A DNA stretch of 64,000 bases from QAMH01 sp900556425 (GTDB lineage: Bacteria; Actinomycetota; Coriobacteriia; Coriobacteriales; QAMH01), in contig CABRZR010000012.1 in assembly GCA_902475535.1 (NCBI GenBank), forward strand, positions 1-64,000, given 5' to 3'. Made by a program: the position numbers and the translations under genes. The notes under the pieces are model-generated. The model did no database searches. It was not told where the DNA came from and saw nothing but the letters and a program-made list of their open reading frames with translations. Below, one piece after another: positions 32,281 to 41,306 of the stretch. The stretch's first letter is position 1, and each line of letters begins with the position of its first letter.

Positions 32281-33570
32281 ATGGAAGACTCGGAGCAAAG
32301 CTCTGCATATACTGTGACGCAGGCCATGAACGCGGCCAAGCGCGGGCTTGAGAAGATTCGCCTTACCGTCATCGGCGAGGTTTCAGAATTCAACGACAAA
32401 CCCGGTTACAAGGCCGCGTACTTCACCGTGCACGATGACGACTGCTCCATGCCCTGTCTCATGTGGCGTGATCGCTATAACGCATCGGGCGTCACATTGC
32501 AGGCGGGTATGCTCGTCGAGCTCACGGGTAACTTCTCCTGCTATCCCGCCAAGGGCCGCCTTCAGTTTTCGGTGGCTTCCATGCAGCTGGCGGGGGAGGG
32601 CAAGCTGCGCATGCAGGTCGCCCAGCTTGCTCGCAAGCTCGAGGCGGAAGGTCTCATGGACGCGGGCCGCAAGCGCCGCGTGCCTCCACTGCCGCAACGC
32701 ATCGCCGTCGTCACATCGCCACGCGGCAAGGCCGTGCACGATGTCATTCGCACGCTACGGCGCCGCTATCCACTCGGAGAGCTGCTCATCTGCGGCGTGC
32801 CCGTCGAGGGTGCGGATGCCCCGGCGCGCATCATCCAGGGGCTCGAGGCCGCGTGGTCGGCAAGTCCCGCGCCCGATGTCATCCTGCTCGTGCGTGGTGG
32901 CGGCTCCTACGAGGACCTCATGCCCTTCAACGATGAGTCCCTCGCGCGTGCCGTGGCGGCGTCCCCCATTCCCGTCGTTACGGGTATCGGGCATGAGCCG
33001 GACAATTCAATTTGCGACATGGTCTCAGATCGCCGTTGTTCCACGCCCACGGCGGCAGCGGAGGCCATCGCGCTTTCCACCGAGGAGCTTTCCAACAAGC
33101 TGGCAAACGCCCAGGATGCCCTGCGTCGCTCCGTGGAGAACTACATGCAGGCGCAACAAGCGCAGCTTGACCGCCTGCTTGACCGTCCGCTTTGGCACGA
33201 TGCCCACTATCTCACCGGCTCGTATTTCCAGACGCTTGATGCCATGGAAGAGCGCCTGCTGCGCGCCATTCCCGATGCGCTTCGGGCAGATGCCCATGCG
33301 CTTGAGTTGCTCAAGGGCAAGCTGCTCAATCTCGGCCCGCATCTCTGCGATGGCTTTGGGCGTGACATCGCCCTCTGCGCGGCAAAGCTCGATGCGCTCT
33401 CTCCGCTCAAGACCTTGAGCCGTGGATATTCCATCACCTATGCCGCCGATGGCCATTCCGTCGTAGACAGCGTGCAGCACGTCAACGATGGCGATCATAT
33501 TCAAGTCCAAGTCCAGGACGGGCGGCTTGCCTGCACCGTCGATGCAATAGAAAGGGAAGCGCATGTCTGA
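32281..33570 (+). CDS. xseA: Exonuclease VII large subunit
   Basis: The 429-residue product has an N-terminal OB fold ('VIGEVSEFNDKPGYKAAYFT') and the catalytic XseA domain with 'AVVTSPRGKAVHDVIRTLRR', 'ILLVRGGGSYEDLMPFNDE' and 'PIPVVTGIGHEPDNSICD', then a long coiled-coil region. The complex degrades single-stranded DNA from both ends in repair. A GAAGGTGAG site precedes ATG 32281; a GTG at 32266 is an alternative. It overlaps xseB by 8 nt. Confidence 0.95.
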   Translation: MEDSEQSSAYTVTQAMNAAKRGLEKIRLTVIGEVSEFNDKPGYKAAYFTVHDDDCSMPCLMWRDRYNASGVTLQAGMLVELTGNFSCYPAKGRLQFSVASMQLAGEGKLRMQVAQLARKLEAEGLMDAGRKRRVPPLPQRIAVVTSPRGKAVHDVIRTLRRRYPLGELLICGVPVEGADAPARIIQGLEAAWSASPAPDVILLVRGGGSYEDLMPFNDESLARAVAASPIPVVTGIGHEPDNSICDMVSDRRCSTPTAAAEAIALSTEELSNKLANAQDALRRSVENYMQAQQAQLDRLLDRPLWHDAHYLTGSYFQTLDAMEERLLRAIPDALRADAHALELLKGKLLNLGPHLCDGFGRDIALCAAKLDALSPLKTLSRGYSITYAADGHSVVDSVQHVNDGDHIQVQVQDGRLACTVDAIEREAHV

Positions 33571-33817
33571 GGAAGTCACGGCAACAGAGGTCGGCAACCT
33601 GAGCTTCAAGGAGGGCCTTGATGAGCTCGCCACCATCGTCCGCTCGCTCGAGAGCAATCAAATCGAGCTCGAGCAGAGCATCGAGAGCTACGAGCGCGGC
33701 GTGGCACTGCTCGCGTCGCTGCAAAAGCGCCTCAACGAGGCCCAGCAAAAGGTCACGGTGCTGATGGGCGAGCTCGAGCCCGAGAACGACGACAGCATCG
33801 ACACCACGCTTAGCTAG
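33563..33817 (+). CDS. xseB: Exonuclease VII small subunit
   Basis: The 84-residue helical product has the family pattern 'FKEGLDELATIVRSLESNQI', then ELEQSIESYERGVAL and LQKRLNEAQQKV. Several copies coat the long helix of XseA to form the active exonuclease. The 8-nt overlap with xseA indicates translational coupling. The acidic C-terminal tail is short. Confidence 0.95.
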   Translation: MSEEVTATEVGNLSFKEGLDELATIVRSLESNQIELEQSIESYERGVALLASLQKRLNEAQQKVTVLMGELEPENDDSIDTTLS

Positions 33818-33838
33818 AAGCGTCCGTGGCGGGGAGGG

Positions 33839-33909
33839 ATGAGACAGTTGCTCAGGGACGTTGTCTCATTCGCAACAAATGAGACAACGTCCCTGAGCAA
33901 CTGTCTCAT
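33839..33909. repeat. Perfect 32-bp inverted repeat with 7-nt loop
   Basis: Left arm 33839-33870 and right arm 33878-33909 are exact reverse complements; the loop is 33871-33877. The arm contains GAGACAGTTGCTCAGGGACG. The short open frames on both strands here encode the same peptide because of the palindrome and are not genes. It may act as a bidirectional transcription barrier between xseB and ackA; there is no T tract. It resembles dispersed palindromes I recall from coriobacterial genomes. Confidence 0.9.
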
Positions 33910-34035
33910 ACGGCAACATCCTTTTCCGCACCTTCGCGCCTGCGCCGCTTGCGGCATCATGCATATACGGCATCTTCGTGATATGAGAGAATACAGAATA
34001 CGTATTTTCAAGGTTATGGCGTAAAGAGGATGCCG

Positions 34036-35244
34036 ATGTACGTTCTGGTGATCAATGCGGGTAGCTCATCCCTCAAGTACCAAATCATCGATTCCGAAAC
34101 CGAAGAGCTCGTGACACGTGGCCTATGCGAGAAGGTCGGGTATTCCGATGCCTTCGTGCAACATTGGAACAAGAACGACAAGCGCGTTTTCGAAGAGCCG
34201 ATGGAGAACCATCTCGTCGCCGTCAAGATGGTGCTCGACGTGCTCGCCAAGGACCCGGACTCCGGTATCGACAGCCTCGATCAGATCGGCGCCGTTGGCC
34301 ACCGCATCGTGCATGGTGGCGAGAAGTTCAGCGAGTCGGTGCTCGTCGACGACCAGGTTGTCGCCGATATCGAGCTTTGCTCCGAGCTCGCCCCGCTGCA
34401 CAATCCACCGGCGGTGCAATGCATTCGCGCCTGCCGCGAGATCATGCCCGATGTTCCGCATGTCTGCGTATTCGATACGGCGTTTCATCAGACCATGCCG
34501 CCACGCGCGTACATGTATGCCATTCCGTACGAGTTCTACGAGCAGTTCGGCATCAGAAAATACGGCGCACACGGCACCTCGCACCGCTACCTTGTCCAGC
34601 GCGCTTCCGAGATGCTCGGCGAGCAGCCCGAGGACCTTAAGCTCATCACCTGCCATTTGGGTGGCGGTTGCTCGGTAACCGCTGTCGATCACGGCATGTC
34701 AGTAGACACCTCGATGGGGTTCACCCCGCTTGGCGGCATCGTCATGGGTACGCGCAGCGGCGATATCGATCCTTCCATCGTTACCTACCTGATGGAGCAA
34801 GAGGGCTACACCCCCAACGAGATCATCACGATTCTCAATCGCCAGTCGGGTCTCTACGGCATCAGCGGCATCTCGGCCGATATGCGCGACATCGACGCGG
34901 CGACCAAATCCGGCCTCAAGCGCGCGGCTCTCGCATACGACATGTTCGCCAACTCCGCCAAGAAGATGATCGGCTCGTACATGGCCGAGATGGGCGGTGT
35001 CGATGCCATTGTCTTCTCCGGTGGCGTGGGCGAGAACTCCGAGCGCATGCGTCGCATGATCTTAGGCGGTATGGAGCCGCTCGGCATCGTCCTCGACTAC
35101 GAGGCCAACAAGGTCATGGGCGAGGAGCGCATCATCAGCGACGAGCGCTCTCCGGTCAAGATTCTCGTTATCCCCACCAACGAGGAGCTCATGATCGCGC
35201 GTGACGCCGTCCGTCTTGCGAACGAGGCTAATGCGGCTGCATAA
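34036..35244 (+). CDS. ackA: Acetate kinase
   Basis: The 402-residue product has the ASKHA-fold start VLVINAGSSSLKYQII, the 'GAHGTSHRYLVQRASEML' and 'MGTRSGDIDPSIVTYL' active-site segments (catalytic His and Arg) and 'IVFSGGVGENSERMRRMI' near the nucleotide site. It converts acetyl phosphate and ADP to acetate and ATP. ATG 34036 follows an AAAGAGG site by 6 nt; ATG 34030 abuts it. No phosphotransacetylase gene is adjacent, which is unusual as the two are often paired. Confidence 0.96.
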   Translation: MYVLVINAGSSSLKYQIIDSETEELVTRGLCEKVGYSDAFVQHWNKNDKRVFEEPMENHLVAVKMVLDVLAKDPDSGIDSLDQIGAVGHRIVHGGEKFSESVLVDDQVVADIELCSELAPLHNPPAVQCIRACREIMPDVPHVCVFDTAFHQTMPPRAYMYAIPYEFYEQFGIRKYGAHGTSHRYLVQRASEMLGEQPEDLKLITCHLGGGCSVTAVDHGMSVDTSMGFTPLGGIVMGTRSGDIDPSIVTYLMEQEGYTPNEIITILNRQSGLYGISGISADMRDIDAATKSGLKRAALAYDMFANSAKKMIGSYMAEMGGVDAIVFSGGVGENSERMRRMILGGMEPLGIVLDYEANKVMGEERIISDERSPVKILVIPTNEELMIARDAVRLANEANAAA

Positions 35245-35265
35245 GGCACTCCTTGTTTTGTTCTA

Positions 35266-35312
35266 TATTGCATAAAACAATAAATAAATGCATAAATATT
35301 GCATAAAACAAA
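35266..35312 (+). promoter_or_regulatory. Candidate ArgR operator (arginine boxes) before argC
   Basis: The 16-mer ATATTGCATAAAACAA occurs twice (35266-35281 and 35297-35312), 31 bp apart, close to three helical turns. Between and across them lies TGCATAA-A-TATTGCA (35290-35304), which resembles the ArgR consensus (TGAATAA with its near-mirror). The stretch is far more AT-rich than its surroundings and lies 77 to 123 nt before argC. argR is encoded in this same operon, so autorepression by arginine is likely. Confidence 0.65.
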
Positions 35313-35388
35313 ATAATTATTGAATTGTGCCGAAAATCGGTCCACAATACCATCCAAGTATCATTTCATCCGTTTAGATGGGAAGCAC

Positions 35389-36429
35389 ATGAAGAGGGCA
35401 GCAGTTGTAGGCGCGGCAGGGTATGCCGGCGTCGAGGCAGTACGCATTTTACTGAGCCATCCCGAATTTGAATTGACCTGCATCACCTCGTCGGGCAATG
35501 AGGGCGAGAGCATCGCGAGCCTCTATCCGGCCCTTACCGGCATATGCGATCTGAGCTTCGAAGCGCACGATGCAGAACGCATCGCCGCGCAGGCCGACGT
35601 CGCCTTTCTCGCCGTGCCCCATACGGCATCGCTCGCGATGACGCCCGCGCTCGTTGCCGCCGGCGTCCAGGTCATAGATCTGTCGGCGGACTACCGTCTG
35701 GCCGATCCGGAGGTATACGAGGCGTGGTACGACACCAAGCACACGAGCGTCGATTTGCTGGCGCAGGCGGTCTACGGCCTGCCCGAGGTCGCTCGTGACG
35801 AGCTCAAGGCAGGCACGCCCGTTGTCGCCTGCCCTGGTTGTTATCCCACGGCATCTGCTTTGGCGGCTCTGCCCATCATGGAAGCCGGCTTCAAAGGCGA
35901 GGGCCCTGTTACCATTGCGGCGCTTTCCGGCGTGTCGGGTGCTGGCCGCAAGGCAACGCCCAAGACGCATTTCTGCAACGCGGACGAGTCGGTGGGGCTC
36001 TATGGTTTGCCGCATCGTCACACGCCCGAGATCGCCCAGACGCTCTCGCGCGCTGCTGGTGCCGATGTCGAGGTTATCTTCACGCCGCATCTCGTTCCGA
36101 TGGTGCGTGGTCTGCTTTCGACGGTCTACATTCCGCTCGACGCGCCGCATACCATCGAGGAGCTGCATGCGCTCTATACCGCGCGCTATGCGTCCGAGCC
36201 GTTCGTGAGCGTGTGCCCTATCGGCACCATGCCGCAGACCTCATGGGTCGAGGGTTCGAATCGGGCGCAGGTGGGTCTGCACCTCGCATCGGATGGCAAG
36301 CTGCTCGTTGCGAGTTGCGCGATTGACAATCTCGTCAAGGGCGCAGCCGGCCAGGCCATCCAGGCTGCGAATCTCGTGTGCGGTTTCGAGGAAACTGCTG
36401 GTCTTACCTATAGTTGCCCGGTGGTGTAG
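35389..36429 (+). CDS. argC: N-acetyl-gamma-glutamyl-phosphate reductase
   Basis: The 346-residue product has an N-terminal Rossmann motif (AVVGAAGYAGVEAVRIL) and the catalytic Cys in 'VVACPGCYPTASALAALPIM'. 'SGVSGAGRKATPKTHFCNAD' is also typical of the family. It carries out the third step of arginine synthesis. ATG 35389 has a weak GGGAAG site; the open frame upstream runs into the operator region and is not coding. First gene of the arg operon. Confidence 0.96.
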   Translation: MKRAAVVGAAGYAGVEAVRILLSHPEFELTCITSSGNEGESIASLYPALTGICDLSFEAHDAERIAAQADVAFLAVPHTASLAMTPALVAAGVQVIDLSADYRLADPEVYEAWYDTKHTSVDLLAQAVYGLPEVARDELKAGTPVVACPGCYPTASALAALPIMEAGFKGEGPVTIAALSGVSGAGRKATPKTHFCNADESVGLYGLPHRHTPEIAQTLSRAAGADVEVIFTPHLVPMVRGLLSTVYIPLDAPHTIEELHALYTARYASEPFVSVCPIGTMPQTSWVEGSNRAQVGLHLASDGKLLVASCAIDNLVKGAAGQAIQAANLVCGFEETAGLTYSCPVV

Positions 36430-36433
36430 AAAA

Positions 36434-37654
36434 ATGAGAGACGTTGAGTTCAACTACGACAAGAATGGCGTGACGGCGCCTGAGGGCTTTAGAGCGGCTG
36501 GCGTGCATGCCGGTTTCCGCAAGGACCCCAAACGTCTCGATGCCGCGCTTGTCGTGTCCGATGGTCCCGATACGGTGGCGTGCGGAATGTTCACGAAGAA
36601 CGTCTTTTGCGCAGCACCCGTGCAGGTTGATCGCGATCTGCTCGCACATCACATGCCGCGCGCCGTCCTGCTCAACTCCGGTAACGCCAATGCCGCGACA
36701 GGCGAGCCGGGCCTGGCCATTGCGCGCAAGGCGGCGCAGGCGACCGCCCATGCTCTGGGGTTGCCCGAGGGCGAGGCGCTCGTTGCCTCGACGGGCGTCA
36801 TCGGCGTCGAGCTTCCCTGGACGCCCTTCGAGACGGGTATCCCCGCCCTCGTCGAGGCGCTGTCGCGGGACGGCGGCCATGATGCGGCTTGCGCCATCAT
36901 GACTACGGATACGCATCCCAAAGAGCATGCCGTGCGCTTTGTCTACGATGGCAACGAATATGCCGTAGGCGGTATGGTCAAGGGCTCGGGCATGATTCAG
37001 CCTGATATGGCGACCATGCTCGCCGTCATCACCACTGACATGCCCATCGCGCCCGATGATGCGCGTCTCGCATTGCAATCGGCGGTCAATGTCTCCTTCA
37101 ACAAGGTCACGGTCGATTCCGACACCTCGACCAACGACAGCGTCTTCTTCTTCTCGAGCGGCGTGGGCGCACCTGTTGCCGATGCAGACGAAGCGGCTGC
37201 GGTGCTCGCAGAGGCGCTGCGCGTCGTCTGCGAAGACCTTGCACGCCAGATTGCGGCCGACGGTGAGGGTGCGACCAAGCTCGTGACCGTCTTCGTGCGC
37301 GACGCAAAGGACGAGGCCGATGCCGACAAGGCGGCACGTACCATTGCAAATTCGCCGCTCGTCAAGACGGCCATCGCGGGTCACGATTGCAACTGGGGCC
37401 GTATCGCGGCGGCGCTCGGCCGCAGCGGCGCGAGCTTCGAGCAACACGACGTCGACATCGACATCATAGGCATGCCCGTGTTGCGCGCAGGTTTGCCGTG
37501 CGGCTTTGACGAGGACGAGGCGCTGCGCCGCTTCGAAGACGACGAAATCGTCATCGAGGTCTCTCTTGGCACGGGTGGTGGTGCGGATACGCGCGTGTGG
37601 ACCTGTGACCTCACCCACGAATACATTCACATCAACGCCGACTATCGCAGCTAG
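36434..37654 (+). CDS. argJ: Bifunctional glutamate N-acetyltransferase / ornithine acetyltransferase
   Basis: The 406-residue precursor is expected to self-cleave before the Thr of 'QPDMATMLAVITTD', the family's ATML motif. An upstream 'VLLNSGNANAATG' segment and the C-terminal 'GHDCNWGRIAAALGRSGASF' are also diagnostic. It moves the acetyl group from N-acetylornithine to glutamate, giving the cyclic arginine pathway, so argE is not needed. It begins 4 nt after argC. Confidence 0.96.
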   Translation: MRDVEFNYDKNGVTAPEGFRAAGVHAGFRKDPKRLDAALVVSDGPDTVACGMFTKNVFCAAPVQVDRDLLAHHMPRAVLLNSGNANAATGEPGLAIARKAAQATAHALGLPEGEALVASTGVIGVELPWTPFETGIPALVEALSRDGGHDAACAIMTTDTHPKEHAVRFVYDGNEYAVGGMVKGSGMIQPDMATMLAVITTDMPIAPDDARLALQSAVNVSFNKVTVDSDTSTNDSVFFFSSGVGAPVADADEAAAVLAEALRVVCEDLARQIAADGEGATKLVTVFVRDAKDEADADKAARTIANSPLVKTAIAGHDCNWGRIAAALGRSGASFEQHDVDIDIIGMPVLRAGLPCGFDEDEALRRFEDDEIVIEVSLGTGGGADTRVWTCDLTHEYIHINADYRS

Positions 37655-37680
37655 TCCAGACAGGAAGACAAGAGGAGAAC

Positions 37681-38676
37681 ATGCAATATCGCAAGAAATA
37701 CGACGAGGTTGACGTAGCGGACATCGATGCGCTTCCCAATCAGTTGCGTGCCCGCGTGCTGCTCGACGCGCTGCCCTGGATCGAGGATATTACGGGAAAG
37801 ACGGTCGTCATCAAGTATGGCGGAGCGGCCATGGTGGCAGGCGAGCTGCGCGATGCGGTTGTCGATGACATCATCATGCTCAAGCTCATGGGTGCCAATC
37901 CCATCATCGTGCATGGTGGCGGCCCCAATATCAACGCCATGCTCAAGCGCCTCGATATTCCCACGCACTTCGAGGGCGGCCAGCGCGTGACCGACGAGCA
38001 GACGATGGAGATCGTCAAGATGACCCTCGTCGGCCAGGTCAACCAGGACCTCGTGAGCGCCATCAACAAGCATGGGTCGGTTGCCGTCGGCCTCAATGGT
38101 GCCGACGCGAAGATCATCCAGGCCGAACCGCTCGATCCGAAGCTCGGGCGCGTGGGCAAGGTCAAGTCCATCAACACCCGTCTCATCGAGGATCTGCTCG
38201 CGGCGGACTACATCCCCGTCATCGCGACGGTTGGCTATGGTGACGACGGCGACTATAACATCAACGCGGACACCGTCGCAGGCGAGATCGCGGCGGCGGT
38301 CGGTGCGCAGAAGATCGTCTTCATCACCGATGTCGACGGCATCTACACGGACTTCGATGACAAGTCGACGCTCGTCTTCCGCATGGCGCTTTCCGAGGCC
38401 GTCGAGCTCGCCAACGAGGGCACGATGTCGAGTGGCATGATTCCCAAGATCAACGCCTGCGTGACGGCGCTCTCGGCGGGCGTGCGCAAGGCGCACATCA
38501 TCAACGGCACGGTCCCCCATTCGCTTGTCCTCGAGATCTTTACCGATTCGGGTGTCGGTACGCTCATCGTGCGCCACCAAGACGATTCGATGGATCCGGA
38601 CTTCGTCGAGGCACCGGTGAGCAACTTCGCAAGCAAGCTCGACCAATCCATCCAGACCATCGGAAGGAGTGAGTAG
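37681..38676 (+). CDS. argB: N-acetylglutamate kinase
   Basis: The 331-residue amino acid kinase has 'TVVIKYGGAAMVAGELRD' (phosphate-binding Lys and Gly-Gly), 'NPIIVHGGGPNINAMLKRL' and 'VFITDVDGIYTDFDDKSTL'. It phosphorylates N-acetylglutamate. The protein is somewhat longer than the common 290 to 300 residues at both ends; an N-terminal helix before the kinase core is typical of arginine-inhibited hexameric forms, so feedback inhibition is plausible. A GAGGAG-type site precedes the ATG. Confidence 0.96.
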   Translation: MQYRKKYDEVDVADIDALPNQLRARVLLDALPWIEDITGKTVVIKYGGAAMVAGELRDAVVDDIIMLKLMGANPIIVHGGGPNINAMLKRLDIPTHFEGGQRVTDEQTMEIVKMTLVGQVNQDLVSAINKHGSVAVGLNGADAKIIQAEPLDPKLGRVGKVKSINTRLIEDLLAADYIPVIATVGYGDDGDYNINADTVAGEIAAAVGAQKIVFITDVDGIYTDFDDKSTLVFRMALSEAVELANEGTMSSGMIPKINACVTALSAGVRKAHIINGTVPHSLVLEIFTDSGVGTLIVRHQDDSMDPDFVEAPVSNFASKLDQSIQTIGRSE

Positions 38677-38681
38677 TCGAC

Positions 38682-39902
38682 ATGGGAAAGCAATTCGACA
38701 AGGCACAGCAGCTCGATGACACGTACGTCATGCACACCTTCGCCCGCAAGCCGGTCGAGTTCGTCTCGGGTGTGGGGCAGTGGCTCATAGATGACGAGGG
38801 AAACGAATACCGTGACTTCCTCTCGGGCATTGGCGTCGTGAGCGTCGGGCACTGCAACTCGCGTGTCACCGAGGCAATCACCGAGCAGGCAAACAAGCTC
38901 GTCCACGTGAGCAACTACTTCTACGTCGAACATCGCGGCGAGCTCGCCGAGCGCATCTCGGACATGCTCGCGCATGGTACGGAGGCGGTCTGGCAGAGCT
39001 TCTTCGCCAACTCCGGCGCCGAGGCAAACGAGGGCGCCATCAAGCTGGCGCGCCTGTGGGGCGCCAAGAACCTCGGGGGCGCCTACGGCATCATCTCGGC
39101 CGAGAAGTCCTTTCACGGCAGGACGCTTGCCACGCTCGCAGCAACGGCGCAAGACAACAAGCAGGACCCCTTCGCGCCGCTTCCGGCGGGCTTTGGACGC
39201 ACGCCGCTCAACGACATCGACGCGCTCGCGGCCGCGCTCGACGGCGAGATCGATGGCACGCGTCCCTGCGCGCTCATGATCGAGTGCATCCAGGGTGAAT
39301 CCGGTGTTTGGCCGTGCTCGCTCGAATACCTCAAGGCGGCTCGCGAGATGACCTCCGAGCGCGACATGCTCCTCATCATTGATGAGGTGCAAACGGGCTT
39401 TTGCCGTACGGGCTCGTACTTCGCCTTCCAGTCCTACGGCATCGAACCCGATATCGTGACGATGGCAAAAGGCATCGCCGATGGCATCCCCATGGGCGCG
39501 TTTGCCGCCAAGACCGATCTTGCCGCACTCATGCAGCCGGGCATGCACGGGACGACTTTCGGTGGCGGCCCGCTCGCCTGCGCGGCAGCAGATGCGACCA
39601 CCAAGATCATGTGCGAGGAGGGCTTCCTCGACCATGTGAACGAGATGGGCGCCTATCTGCGTGAGAAACTGGCCGAGCTGCCCTTCGTGATGGACGTACG
39701 TGGCAAAGGCCTCATGTGTGGCATCAGCTTGGATAAGCCCGTCGCCAATCAGGTGGTGCTCAACGCGCTGCGGCATGGCTTCGTGCTCAACGCTCCGGCG
39801 GCTGACATCATTCGCTTCCTGCCACCGCTCATCATCGAGAAGGATGACATCGATGCGCTCGCCGAGGCGTTCCCGACCATATACGAGGAGGTTGCACAAT
39901 GA
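38682..39902 (+). CDS. argD: Acetylornithine aminotransferase
   Basis: The 406-residue class III PLP enzyme has 'FFANSGAEANEGAIKLARL', 'LLIIDEVQTGFCRTGSYFAF' (Asp that contacts the pyridine) and the PLP Lys in VTMAKGIADGIPMGAF, then 'GTTFGGGPLACAAADAT'. It converts N-acetylglutamate semialdehyde to N-acetylornithine. It begins 5 nt after argB and overlaps argF by 4 nt. Confidence 0.95.
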   Translation: MGKQFDKAQQLDDTYVMHTFARKPVEFVSGVGQWLIDDEGNEYRDFLSGIGVVSVGHCNSRVTEAITEQANKLVHVSNYFYVEHRGELAERISDMLAHGTEAVWQSFFANSGAEANEGAIKLARLWGAKNLGGAYGIISAEKSFHGRTLATLAATAQDNKQDPFAPLPAGFGRTPLNDIDALAAALDGEIDGTRPCALMIECIQGESGVWPCSLEYLKAAREMTSERDMLLIIDEVQTGFCRTGSYFAFQSYGIEPDIVTMAKGIADGIPMGAFAAKTDLAALMQPGMHGTTFGGGPLACAAADATTKIMCEEGFLDHVNEMGAYLREKLAELPFVMDVRGKGLMCGISLDKPVANQVVLNALRHGFVLNAPAADIIRFLPPLIIEKDDIDALAEAFPTIYEEVAQ

Positions 39903-40843
39903 GCCAGAACACGCTCGCCGGACGCGATTGCCTGCGTCTGCTCGATTTGACGCCCGAGGAGTTCACGCTCGTGCTCGATACGGCCGCACGGCAAAAGGCC
40001 GACTGGAAGAACGGCGTGCACGATGCCCCCTGCACGGGCAAGGCCGTTGCCATCATCATGGAGAAGCCAAGTCTGCGCACGCGCTCGAGCTTCGAGATTG
40101 GCACCTATCGTCTGGGGGCGCACCCGCTCGTCATGAGCGATGACCACTCGGCGTTCAGTCGTGGCGAGACCGTGCAGGACACGACGCTCGTGCTCGAGCG
40201 CTTTGTCGATGCCATCGTATTGCGCACCTACGAGCAGAGTAAAGTCGTCGAGGTCGCCCAATGGGCAAGCATTCCCGTCATCAACGCGCTCTCCGATGAT
40301 TTTCATCCCTGCCAGGGCCTGGCAGACGCTCTGACGATTCGAGAGCACAAGGGCAAGCTCGCGGGCCTCACCATCGCCTATGTGGGCGATGGCAACAACA
40401 TGGCCCATACCTACCTTGAGATGGGCGTTTTGGCGGGCATGAACGTGAAGCTGGGATTTCCCGCGATTCACACGCCCGATCCCGTCGTCATCGCCGAGTG
40501 CGAGAAAGTCGCTTCCATGACCGGTGCCTCGATCGAGCTTTTCAACGATCCGCGCGAGGCGGTTGCCGGTGCTGACGTGGTCATCACCGATACCTGGACT
40601 TCCATGGGCGACGAGGACGAGCATGACCAGCGCGTTGCCGAGTTCGAAGGCTTCCAGGTCAACGCCGAACTCATGGCTTTAGCCGCCGATGATGCCCTTT
40701 TCATGCATTGCCTACCTGCCCATCGTGGCGAGGAAGTCACTGACGAGGTAATGGATGCTCCGTACTCGGTGATTTTCGACGAGGCGGAAAATCGCCTGCA
40801 TGCCCAGAAGGCACTGCTCTCGCTCGTGATGGGGGCGCAGTAG
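39899..40843 (+). CDS. argF: Ornithine carbamoyltransferase
   Basis: The 314-residue product has the carbamoyl-phosphate loop KPSLRTRSSFEIG (SxRTR), 'DDFHPCQGLADALTIREHKG' and the ornithine-side 'FMHCLPAHRGEEVTDEVMD'. It forms citrulline. Start overlaps argD by 4 nt (ATGA). No arcA or arcC neighbours are present, so an anabolic role is clear. No carAB is in view. Confidence 0.95.
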   Translation: MSQNTLAGRDCLRLLDLTPEEFTLVLDTAARQKADWKNGVHDAPCTGKAVAIIMEKPSLRTRSSFEIGTYRLGAHPLVMSDDHSAFSRGETVQDTTLVLERFVDAIVLRTYEQSKVVEVAQWASIPVINALSDDFHPCQGLADALTIREHKGKLAGLTIAYVGDGNNMAHTYLEMGVLAGMNVKLGFPAIHTPDPVVIAECEKVASMTGASIELFNDPREAVAGADVVITDTWTSMGDEDEHDQRVAEFEGFQVNAELMALAADDALFMHCLPAHRGEEVTDEVMDAPYSVIFDEAENRLHAQKALLSLVMGAQ

Positions 40844-40844
40844 C

Positions 40845-41279
40845 ATGGCAGGTGCGCGCAAAGAGCGCCAGGATGCGATTCGTGACCTTGTCCGGCACAA
40901 TCACATTCGCACGCAATCCGATCTCGTCGCGCAGCTGCGCGACCGCGGCTTCGATGTCACGCAGGCGACCATTTCGCGCGACATCACGGACCTCGGTCTC
41001 GAGAAGGATGTTAGGGGCGTCTACATGCTGCCGGAGGATTACCGCCTCCGCTCGATTGCGGCAAGCGCCGTACGCGAGACGCGCCGAGCGCAAAACCAGG
41101 TGCTGCTTCTCTGCGATCCCGGCACGGCTTCGAGTGTGGCGGCAGCACTTGATGCCTCGCAAACGCAGGGCGTGCTCGGTAGCATCGCGGGTGACGATAC
41201 GATACTCGTCATTTGCGCTGACGACGCGCAGGGCGAGAGATTTCAAATTGACGTGAACCAGCTGCTCGAGAAGAAGTAA
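40845..41279 (+). CDS. argR: Arginine repressor
   Basis: The 144-residue product has an N-terminal winged helix ('RDLVRHNHIRTQSDLVAQLR', then DVTQATISRDITDLGL, the recognition helix with its conserved SR) and a C-terminal hexamerisation and arginine-binding domain with 'LGSIAGDDTILVICADDAQG'. It lies inside the operon it is expected to control, 1 nt after argF, and the putative boxes lie before argC. Confidence 0.95.
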   Translation: MAGARKERQDAIRDLVRHNHIRTQSDLVAQLRDRGFDVTQATISRDITDLGLEKDVRGVYMLPEDYRLRSIAASAVRETRRAQNQVLLLCDPGTASSVAAALDASQTQGVLGSIAGDDTILVICADDAQGERFQIDVNQLLEKK

Positions 41280-41306
41280 ACTCGGCTGACTCGAAAGGAA
41301 GGAAGA

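Noticed and set aside
33814..34024. Open frames of 61 to 65 codons on both strands beginning MRQLLRDVVSF
   Set aside because: They encode the same peptide because they lie in a perfect inverted repeat; neither has a ribosome binding site.
38343..39899. 518-codon open frame antisense to argB and argD
   Set aside because: It mirrors the third-position GC bias of real genes on the other strand, and shows Arg/His/Asp-rich composition without any domain.
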